Shown here: positions 1-4,635 of the stretch, one piece after another
How positions within the stretch are numbered: position 1 is the stretch's first letter
How the letters are laid out: every line of letters begins with the position of its first letter
DNA from: CAZAPV01 sp964487195
GTDB lineage: Bacteria > Patescibacteriota > Patescibacteriia > SG8-24
NCBI GenBank assembly: GCA_964487195.1
Contig: CAZAPV010000048.1
Span: 1-6,007, forward strand
Length of the DNA: 6,007 bases
Direction: 5' to 3'
Position numbers and translations under genes: made by a program
The notes under the pieces: model-generated
Database searches by the model: none
What the model was told of the DNA's origin: nothing
Seen by the model: the letters and a program-made list of their open reading frames with translations, nothing else

Positions 1-727
1 GCAGGGGATCCGCGAGATCGCCGAGATTTTCGAACGGATCGGTTTCACCCGCGTGCGCCATCCCGAAGTGGAATGGGACTGGTACGCGTTCGAATCGCTC
101 AACATGCCCGCCGACCATCCGGCGCGCGACGAGTGGGAGACATTTTTTATCGACGCGCCGGTCGATCCGACGATGGGCAAGATGGTACTCACGCCGCACA
201 CCACCTCCGGCGACGTGCGCGAGATGGAGAAGAAGCATCTGCCGATTCGGATGATGAACATTTCCAAAACATACCGCCGCCAGATCGACGTCACCCACGT
301 CCCGATGTTCCATCAGTTCGAGGGACTGCTCGTCGACCGCCGCGTTTCGGTGACGCATCTGAAAGGCGTGCTCGACTATTTCGCGAAAGCGTTTTTCGGT
401 CCGGACCGGAAGACGCGGCTTCGACCGTTTCATTTCCGTTTCACCGAACCGAGTTTCGAGATCGACATCAGCTGCGGAATCTGCGGCGGCACCGGGAAAA
501 TGGATGGCGGCAAGTGCCGGCTGTGCAAAGAAGGATGGCTCGAGCTCGGCGGCGCCGGGATGCTCCATCCGAACGTGCTGCGCGCGGGCAAGATCGATCC
601 GGAAGAGTGGGGCGCGCTCGCCTTCGGCTGGGGCGTGGAGCGCAGCATGATGATGAAAGAGGGCGTCCAGCTCGACGACATCCGCGAATTGTACCGCAGC
701 GATTTCCGCTTCCTCCGTCAGTTCTAG
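1..727 (+). CDS. pheS: Phenylalanyl-tRNA synthetase alpha subunit, 3' part (5' end outside window)
   Basis: This is the C-terminal 241 residues of the catalytic alpha subunit, which charges tRNA-Phe with phenylalanine as an alpha2-beta2 complex with PheT in the cytoplasm. The frame is open from base 2 to the TAG at 725-727, so the true start lies upstream; the first internal ATG-like codon (GTG at 53) is not a start. Visible class II aaRS parts: the N-side 'FESLNMPADHPARD' substrate-pocket segment, a motif 2 region 'YRRQIDVTHVPMFHQFEG', and motif 3 near the end, 'GWGVERSMMM'. An insert has two CxxC pairs (CGIC at 473-484 and CRLC at 515-526), a probable zinc knuckle also known in Firmicutes PheS. 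The wording of this insert and the 'RPFHFRFTEPSFEIDIS' stretch before it resemble PheS of Candidate Phyla Radiation bacteria, from memory. One base separates it from pheT. Identity is secure; the N-terminal coiled coil and any leader regulation are out of view. Confidence 0.97.
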   Translation, partial: QGIREIAEIFERIGFTRVRHPEVEWDWYAFESLNMPADHPARDEWETFFIDAPVDPTMGKMVLTPHTTSGDVREMEKKHLPIRMMNISKTYRRQIDVTHVPMFHQFEGLLVDRRVSVTHLKGVLDYFAKAFFGPDRKTRLRPFHFRFTEPSFEIDISCGICGGTGKMDGGKCRLCKEGWLELGGAGMLHPNVLRAGKIDPEEWGALAFGWGVERSMMMKEGVQLDDIRELYRSDFRFLRQF

Positions 728-728
728 T

Positions 729-3134
729 ATGAACATCCTCGGGTCGTACAACTGGATCAAGGAGTTCGTGGCGGCGAAGGAATCGCCGGAGGCGTTCGCG
801 CGCGAACTGTCGCTTTCCGGACCGTCGATCGAGCGGCTCCATCCGCAGGCGCAGCGGTTCGACAAGATGGTGATCGGGCAGATCATGGAAGTGAAGCCGC
901 ATCCGAATGCGGACAAATTGCGTCTCGTCGCGACCGACGTCGGAAAAAAGAAATTGGAGATCGTCTGCGGCGGGAGCAACCTCGCGCCGGGAATGAAAGT
1001 GGTCGTGGCGCTTGCGGGAGCGATGGTGCGCTGGCACGGGGAAGGGGCGCCGATCGAACTGCAGCCGGCGACGATCCGCGGCGTGAAAAGCGAAGGGATG
1101 ATCTGCGGCGCGAACGAGATCGGCCTCGCGGACGCGTTCCCGCACGCGGAGCGCGAGATCATGGACGTGAGCTGGTGCAAAGCGAAACCGGGCACCCCGC
1201 TCGCCGCGGCGTTCGAACTGGACGACACGGTGTTCGATATCGAAGTGACGACCAACCGCCCGGACGCGTTCTGCATGATCGGCCTCGCGCGCGAAGCAGC
1301 CGCCATTCTCGGACGGAAGTTCCTTTGGAAGGAGCCGGTGCTCCCGTCGATCGCGAAAAACGCCGTGAAGCTGCCGCTCTCGGTGAAAAATCTCGCGCCG
1401 AAACTGTGCACGCGCTACCAGGCGATCGTCATGACCGACGTCACCGTCGGTCCGTCGCCATGGTGGCTGAAACGCCGCCTGCTGCTCGCTGGACTCCGGC
1501 CGATCAACACCGTCGTTGATATCACCAATTACGTGATGCTCGAATACGGCCAGCCGATGCACGCGTTCGATTATGAAACTCTGAAAGGCGCGGCGATCGT
1601 CGTCCGGAACGCCAAAGCGGGAGAGAAGATCCAGGCGCTCGACGGGAAGGAGTACGCGCTCGCGCCGGAGAATCTGGTGATCGCGGACGCCGAGCGGCCG
1701 GTCGCGGTCGCGGGGGTCATGGGCGGCGAAAAGTCCGGGGTGCACGAACAGACGAAGACGATCGTGTTCGAAGCCGCGACGTTCGATCCGGTGTCCGTTC
1801 GTCGCACCGCCCGCGCGCTGAACCTCCATTCCGATTCCTCGCTCCGTTTTGAAAAAGGGCTCCCCGAGGATCTGACGAACGCCGCGCTCTCGCGCGCGGT
1901 CGAACTGTGCCAAGAGGTCGCCTGCGGCAAAGTCGCCTCGCAGGTGATCGACGTCCGCAGCGCGCCGTATAAGAAAATCAAATATCAGTTCAGGCCGGAG
2001 AAAGCGGAAGAGCTGATCGGCGTGAAGATTCCGACGAAAACGATGGTCGCGACGCTGAAGTCGCTCGGTTTTGGCGTTTCCGGCTCGGGCAAGAAGTTAG
2101 AGGTGGCCGTGCCGTACTGGCGCGAGCGCGACATCGAAGGAGAGCGCGATTTCGCCGAGGAGATCGCGCGCGTCTACGGCTACCATAACCTGCCGTCCGT
2201 GATGCCGGCCGGGGAGATCCCAGTCGCGCCGAAAGACCCGCTGCTCGCCGCGGAAGACCACGCGAAAACCTTTTTCAAGGACGCGGGTTGCACCGAAGTC
2301 ATCAATTACTCGCTCGTGCCGAAGGCGCATTTTGAGAAGTGCGGTTGGAATGTCGAAGACACCAGCGCGCTTCGCGTCGCCAATCCGTTGTCCGCCGATT
2401 TCGAATATCTGCGCGTCAGTCTCATTCCCGGCATCCTGCAGACGATCAAGGAGAACCAGGGCCTGTTTCCCGAAGGCCGACTGTTCGAGTTGAGCCGGAC
2501 ATACCACAAGAAGGAGGGCGATCTTCCCGCCGAACGATTGCGGCTCGCGTTCGCCGCTTATGGTTTCAGCGGCGATGATGCGCTGTTCCGCGCGGCGAAA
2601 GGCGAGTTGGAGGCGTACGCGGCAGAGGCCCATGTCGGACTGACGTTTCCCCGGAAGGAAGGCATCATGCTCTGGCATCCGGGGCGCGCGGCCGAGATTT
2701 TCGAGGACGGTAATTCACTCGGATTTCTCGGCGAGATTCATCCTGCGGTTCTTCAGCGTTTCGCCATCGACGGCCGCGTCGCCGCATTCGAGATCGATTT
2801 CGCGGATCTCCACAAACATCATCGAACGCATTCGCGCTACGCTCCGATCCCGCAGTTCCCGCCAGTGAAGCGCGATCTCGCATTCACGGTGGCGGAACGG
2901 GCGGAGTACGGCGAGATCGAACCGGCGGTCCGCGCGGCGTCGGCAATTCTCAAGGAGATCGAACTGTTCGACGTCTATCGCGGGAAGAATCTTGGCGCGG
3001 ACAAGAAGAGTCTGGCGCTCCACCTCGCCTTCGCCGCGCCGGACCGGACGCTCACCGCCGAAGAAGTGGACAGCGAGATCACAAAAATTACCGCCACGTT
3101 GTCGGAAAAGTTCGAGGCGTCGATCAGGACATAG
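729..3134 (+). CDS. pheT: Phenylalanyl-tRNA synthetase beta subunit
   Basis: Complete 801-residue beta subunit, the normal length for the bacterial family (about 800). It binds tRNA-Phe and edits Tyr-tRNA-Phe, while PheS does the aminoacylation. Domains in order: a short N-terminal strand-helix, an EMAP/OB-fold tRNA-binding domain (about 44-155, 'VKPHPNADKLRL', 'RGVKSEGMICGANEIGL'), the B3/4 editing domain (about 210-385), a B5 domain (about 415-490, with 'DIEGERDFAEEIARVYGY'), the catalytic-like core, and a C-terminal FDX-ACB anticodon-binding domain (about 708-801, starting 'PQFPPVKRDLAF'). Residues corresponding to known editing-site positions are present: R229, H278 in 'QPMHAFD' and E334 in 'VMGGEKSGV'. 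The ATG at 729 follows the pheS TAG by one base and gives the family's usual start ('SYNWIKEF'). No Shine-Dalgarno lies upstream, so translation is probably coupled to pheS. The last codons run into a 7-bp tandem repeat. No terminator directly follows. Confidence 0.97.
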   Translation: MNILGSYNWIKEFVAAKESPEAFARELSLSGPSIERLHPQAQRFDKMVIGQIMEVKPHPNADKLRLVATDVGKKKLEIVCGGSNLAPGMKVVVALAGAMVRWHGEGAPIELQPATIRGVKSEGMICGANEIGLADAFPHAEREIMDVSWCKAKPGTPLAAAFELDDTVFDIEVTTNRPDAFCMIGLAREAAAILGRKFLWKEPVLPSIAKNAVKLPLSVKNLAPKLCTRYQAIVMTDVTVGPSPWWLKRRLLLAGLRPINTVVDITNYVMLEYGQPMHAFDYETLKGAAIVVRNAKAGEKIQALDGKEYALAPENLVIADAERPVAVAGVMGGEKSGVHEQTKTIVFEAATFDPVSVRRTARALNLHSDSSLRFEKGLPEDLTNAALSRAVELCQEVACGKVASQVIDVRSAPYKKIKYQFRPEKAEELIGVKIPTKTMVATLKSLGFGVSGSGKKLEVAVPYWRERDIEGERDFAEEIARVYGYHNLPSVMPAGEIPVAPKDPLLAAEDHAKTFFKDAGCTEVINYSLVPKAHFEKCGWNVEDTSALRVANPLSADFEYLRVSLIPGILQTIKENQGLFPEGRLFELSRTYHKKEGDLPAERLRLAFAAYGFSGDDALFRAAKGELEAYAAEAHVGLTFPRKEGIMLWHPGRAAEIFEDGNSLGFLGEIHPAVLQRFAIDGRVAAFEIDFADLHKHHRTHSRYAPIPQFPPVKRDLAFTVAERAEYGEIEPAVRAASAILKEIELFDVYRGKNLGADKKSLALHLAFAAPDRTLTAEEVDSEITKITATLSEKFEASIRT

Positions 3135-3146
3135 GACATAGGGCAT
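3126..3146 (+). repeat. Three tandem copies of a 7-bp unit (AGGACAT, AGGACAT, AGGGCAT) across the pheT stop codon
   Basis: Copies lie at 3126-3132, 3133-3139 and 3140-3146; the third differs by one base. The first copy holds the last pheT sense codons, and the stop codon TAG (3132-3134) spans the first junction. The last T of the third copy is also the first base of the TTGCCG -35 box of the next promoter. Because the unit is 7 bp, loss of a copy would shift what follows, but every junction regenerates a TAG. Confidence 0.8.
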
Positions 3147-3175
3147 TGCCGACCCTGCCGGGGATCTGGTATACT
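3146..3175 (+). promoter_or_regulatory. Sigma-70-type extended -10 promoter for the small membrane protein
   Basis: A TTGCCG -35 box (3146-3151) is followed, after 18 bp, by TATACT (3170-3175), preceded by a TGG extended -10 element (3167-3169). The expected transcription start is about 3182, giving a leader of about 20 bases before the ATG at 3203. The -10 matches consensus at five of six positions. It makes the gene independent of pheST, though read-through from pheST is still possible because no terminator separates them. Confidence 0.7.
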
Positions 3176-3202
3176 CCGGCCGTAACCATCCATCCCATCA
3201 TT

Positions 3203-3499
3203 ATGCTCATTGAGTCGAGCAAAGACCTTCTCTACGTGGTGCTGGCGTTCTGCGCGATCTGGCTGACGGTCTTCCTTTCGTGGTTGCTGTATTACATCAT
3301 CGCGATCGTCCGCGACGCCGAATCGCTCGTTCGCCAGGTTCGCCATGCGGTCGAGAAGGTGGATCAGCTCACGCACGTCGTGCACGACAAATTCGAGCGC
3401 TCCGCCGCGTCGCTCACGCTGATCGCGCAGGCGGTCAAAGAGCTCGTCGTCTGGGGGATAAAGGAACGCGCCAAGGGCAAGAAAGGCAAAAAGAAATAA
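3203..3499 (+). CDS. Small single-pass membrane protein with a cytoplasmic helical, lysine-rich tail (hypothetical)
   Basis: I do not recognise a named family for this 98-residue protein. It has one long hydrophobic stretch (about residues 9-36, 'LLYVVLAFCAIWLTVFLSWL' onward), then a mostly helical region (about 38-86) with hydrophobic spacing that could form a coiled coil or lie on the membrane, and a strongly basic tail 'KGKKGKKK'. The general plan resembles DUF948-type proteins and small hypothetical proteins common in Candidate Phyla Radiation genomes; this is a weak resemblance, not a domain call. I chose the ATG at 3203. The in-frame TTG at 3146 lies within the -35 box, upstream of the predicted transcript, and would add 19 residues of unlikely sequence. 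No Shine-Dalgarno precedes the ATG. The gene has its own promoter and terminator, so it seems to be a single-gene unit. Positive charge at the C-terminus suggests the tail stays in the cytoplasm. Confidence 0.8.
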   Translation: MLIESSKDLLYVVLAFCAIWLTVFLSWLLYYIIAIVRDAESLVRQVRHAVEKVDQLTHVVHDKFERSAASLTLIAQAVKELVVWGIKERAKGKKGKKK

Positions 3500-3509
3500 A
3501 AGACCGAAG

Positions 3510-3536
3510 CGCCCGGCATTCGCCGGGGCGTTTTTT
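3510..3536 (+). terminator. Intrinsic terminator after the small membrane protein gene
   Basis: A GC-rich stem has left arm CGCCCGGC (3510-3517), loop ATTC (3518-3521) and right arm GCCGGGGCG (3522-3530), with one extra G as a bulge, followed directly by six T (3531-3536). It starts 11 bases after the stop codon. It probably ends both this transcript and any read-through from pheST. Confidence 0.88.
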
Positions 3537-3540
3537 GGTA

Positions 3541-3569
3541 TTGACGAACCGAAGTGAACGTGGTAAGAA
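3541..3569 (+). promoter_or_regulatory. Probable promoter for the PspC-domain gene
   Basis: TTGACG (3541-3546, five of six to consensus) is followed by a 17-bp spacer and TAAGAA (3564-3569), which is a poor -10 but carries a TGG extended element (3561-3563), as in the promoter of the preceding gene. The start would be near 3576, just ahead of the Shine-Dalgarno. It begins only four bases after the T-run of the upstream terminator, as expected for an independent unit. Confidence 0.5.
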
Positions 3570-3581
3570 GGCGCTATCGAA

Positions 3582-3587
3582 AGGAGG
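3582..3587 (+). promoter_or_regulatory. Perfect Shine-Dalgarno AGGAGG fixing the PspC-protein start
   Basis: AGGAGG sits five bases before the ATG at 3593, a usual spacing. It decides against the in-frame GTG at 3554, which would place the ribosome site inside the coding sequence. It is the only consensus-strength site in the window; pheT, the 3203 gene and dnaE show none. Confidence 0.88.
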
Positions 3588-3592
3588 GTCCG

Positions 3593-3889
3593 ATGACCAA
3601 GGAAAAGGATCGTTCTTTGACGGAGAGATACAATGACGGGCTGAAAAGCTTCCGGCTGCTGCCCCCGCCGGGTCCAGGTTGGGTCGGCGGCGTGTGCGCC
3701 GGCATCGCATACCACTTCGGTCTGCCGACATGGATCGTCAGACTCGCATGGGCGATCGCCGTTTTTTGCTACGGCGTCGGCGGCGTACTCTATCTTTTGT
3801 TGTGGATTTTCGTTCCCAACTACTCGGGCACGCTGTCGGGGAGCACTCCGAAAGATTACACGGCGCGCACCGGCGATCCGGATTCTTGA
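3593..3889 (+). CDS. PspC-domain membrane protein
   Basis: A 98-residue protein whose core is a PspC domain. In Proteobacteria, PspC is an inner-membrane partner of the phage shock response; stand-alone short PspC proteins elsewhere are mostly of unknown role, so stress-linked membrane function is only an inference. The signature is plain: 'GGVCAGIAYHFGLPTWIVRL' (about residues 32-51) with its conserved Gly-rich turn, then a hydrophobic membrane segment (about 47-74) ending in 'WIFVP'. A charged N-terminus (1-20) and a short polar C-terminal tail (76-98) flank it. The start at 3593 is set by the AGGAGG just upstream. No pspA, pspB or other phage-shock gene is visible nearby, and the gene has its own promoter and terminator. 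Confidence 0.9.
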   Translation: MTKEKDRSLTERYNDGLKSFRLLPPPGPGWVGGVCAGIAYHFGLPTWIVRLAWAIAVFCYGVGGVLYLLLWIFVPNYSGTLSGSTPKDYTARTGDPDS

Positions 3890-3911
3890 CCGACCTCATG
3901 GTCGGTTTTTT
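3889..3911 (+). terminator. Intrinsic terminator after the PspC-domain gene
   Basis: Stem CCGACC (3890-3895) and GGTCGG (3900-3905) with loop TCAT, extended by an A-T pair (3889/3906), then six T (3906-3911). It starts on the last base of the stop codon. On the minus strand no T-run follows the hairpin, so it is not expected to stop the convergent transposase transcript. Its final T is also the first base of the transposase stop codon on the other strand. Confidence 0.88.
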
Positions 3912-4498
3912 CATTGGGTGCCTGACACTTTGGGGTCAGATGTCATTCTGGTTTGCGTAATCAAACGTCGGTATTCGGCTTGTCGTTCAGGATCTGTTTT
4001 ACCAAGGCTTGCATACAGTGGATCGATTTTGATGAGGCTGTCGGGCTTTCCGTGTCCGTATGCATGGAAGCTTGAATGAGGCCAGTCCGCCGGATCCGCA
4101 ACGAGTCCGGCCCTGACTGGGTTCAATTCAATATAGTTACCACACGCAAAGAGGTACGCATCGTTTTCTATGGCGCGGTGTTTGAAACGGCCTTGCCAGA
4201 CATGGCCGACGAAGCGGTATTTTTTGCAGAAATATTTGGCGAATCGGATTTGGGTCGTCTGCATAAACCGAGAGAGTTCGGCCGCGGTCCCGGGCCGCAA
4301 GAGGAGATGGATATGATTCGGCATCAGCACGTAATGAAATAAAACAACATCAAATGATGTTGTCAGATCGACAAGTGTCTTGAGGTATGCGTTGTAGTCC
4401 CCCAACTCTCGGAAGAGGGTCATGCGGTCATTGCCGCGTGCGTATACATGGTAGACACCCTCTGGAGCGATGGCCTCACGGCGTATCGGTCTCGGCAT
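3911..4498 (-). CDS. REP-associated tyrosine transposase (RAYT, Y1/HUH family)
   Basis: A full-length 195-residue single-strand DNA transposase related to IS200/IS605 TnpA. Family signatures occur in order: 'HVYARGNDRMTLF' (17-29), the HUH metal motif in 'YVLMPNHIHLLL' (H62 and H64), 'VGHVWQGRFKHR' (97-108), the catalytic tyrosine in 'NYIELNPVRAGLV' (Y122), and 'WPHSSFHAYG' (139-148). All expected catalytic residues are present, so the enzyme looks intact. In the family, the tyrosine cuts and joins DNA next to a hairpin in single-stranded form. The ATG (4496-4498) is preceded by AGAGAGGT (4504-4511 on the other strand) at five bases. The last nine residues run through the left repeat, and the stop codon lies just beyond it. 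It converges on the PspC gene and diverges from dnaE. RAYTs are often domesticated, so current mobility cannot be judged. Confidence 0.94.
   Translation of the reverse strand: MPRPIRREAIAPEGVYHVYARGNDRMTLFRELGDYNAYLKTLVDLTTSFDVVLFHYVLMPNHIHLLLRPGTAAELSRFMQTTQIRFAKYFCKKYRFVGHVWQGRFKHRAIENDAYLFACGNYIELNPVRAGLVADPADWPHSSFHAYGHGKPDSLIKIDPLYASLGKTDPERQAEYRRLITQTRMTSDPKVSGTQ
3917..3940 (+). repeat. Left REP-like inverted repeat with hairpin
   Basis: It opens with GGTGCCTGACAC and ends with GGGTCAGA. The hairpin has arms CTGACAC (3922-3928) and GGGTCAG (3933-3939), loop TTTG, and a single A-G mismatch at the sixth pair. On the minus strand it lies in frame inside the transposase gene and encodes residues 187-194 (SDPKVSGT). 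A small extra palindrome, CAGA/TCTG (3937-3940 and 3947-3950), overlaps the inner edge. Confidence 0.82.
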
Positions 4499-4503
4499 AG
4501 CGC

Positions 4504-4511
4504 ACCTCTCT
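4504..4511 (-). promoter_or_regulatory. Shine-Dalgarno of the transposase
   Basis: On the minus strand the sequence reads AGAGAGGT, ending five bases before the ATG. It supports the start at 4498. I see no convincing promoter ahead of it. Confidence 0.6.
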
Positions 4512-4543
4512 TATGCCATCCCGAGTTTTTCCGCAAGAGCATC

Positions 4544-4567
4544 TCTGACCCTTTGGTGTCAGGCACC
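4544..4567 (-). repeat. Right REP-like inverted repeat with hairpin
   Basis: It is the inverted partner of 3917-3940. On the plus strand the arms are CTGACCC (4545-4551) and GTGTCAG (4556-4562) around a TTTG loop, with one C-T mismatch at the sixth pair, the same position as in the left copy. It ends in the near-palindrome GGTGTCAGGCACC (4555-4567). A small AGAG/CTCT palindrome (4536-4539, 4543-4546) overlaps its inner edge. Confidence 0.82.
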
Positions 4568-4570
4568 AGA

Positions 4571-4582
4571 GTGTCAGGCACC
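4571..4582 (-). repeat. Second, partial copy of the repeat end (GTGTCAGGCACC)
   Basis: The 12-mer GTGTCAGGCACC at 4556-4567 recurs exactly at 4571-4582 after the spacer AGA. It lacks the other hairpin arm. This makes three copies of the 12-mer around the transposase, one left and two right. Confidence 0.8.
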
Positions 4583-4600
4583 GAAGGTTCGCGATGCGGC

Positions 4601-4629
4601 TTTAAGGTTTCCGGCGGTTTCAGTAGACT
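4601..4629 (+). promoter_or_regulatory. Possible promoter giving a leaderless dnaE transcript
   Basis: TTTAAG (4601-4606), a 17-bp spacer, and TAGACT (4624-4629). The predicted start, about seven bases on, falls at the A of the dnaE ATG (4636). The -35 match is poor (three of six) and the -10 moderate (four of six). No Shine-Dalgarno is present, which fits a leaderless message, but this is only a weak call. Confidence 0.35.
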
Positions 4630-4635
4630 TGATAC

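Larger units (their letters stand above)
3917..4582. mobile_element. RAYT / REP unit: Y1 transposase gene framed by inverted hairpin repeats
   Basis: The transposase gene is bounded by inverted 24-bp repeats (3917-3940 and 4544-4567), with 20 of 24 positions identical after reverse-complementing; the mismatches fall in the central hairpin loop region. A further 12-bp half copy lies at 4571-4582. The interior is visibly more AT-rich than the GC-rich genes on both sides. The layout is that of a RAYT with flanking REP sequences; no target-site duplication is expected for Y1 transposases and I see none. The exact ends are uncertain and may extend a few bases either way. It occupies the space between the PspC-gene terminator and the dnaE start. 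Confidence 0.82.

Noticed and set aside
470..530. The four-cysteine insert in PheS as a novel domain
   Set aside because: CxxC-CxxC inserts at this position are known in PheS of Firmicutes and other bacteria.
468..1913. Long minus-strand open frame (481 codons) opposite pheS and pheT
   Set aside because: It is Arg/His/Asp-rich with no recognisable domain and lies antisense to two secure genes. Long antisense frames are expected in GC-rich coding DNA.
3146..3202. TTG start extending the small membrane protein by 19 residues
   Set aside because: The TTG is part of the -35 box and lies upstream of the predicted transcript start; the ATG at 3203 begins just before the membrane segment.
3554..3592. 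GTG start for the PspC-domain protein
   Set aside because: It lies in the promoter spacer, and a perfect AGGAGG sits five bases before the ATG at 3593.
2975..3731. Minus-strand open frames across the pheT end and the small genes
   Set aside because: They cross two terminators and two promoters on the other strand and show no family resemblance.
4508..4536. TTGCGG-17-TAAGAG on the minus strand as a transposase promoter
   Set aside because: Its -10 overlaps the Shine-Dalgarno, so the transcript would start after it; the two signals exclude each other.
3917..4582. CRISPR-like array from the recurring 12-mer
   Set aside because: There are only three short copies, two inverted relative to the first, with no regular spacers and no cas genes.
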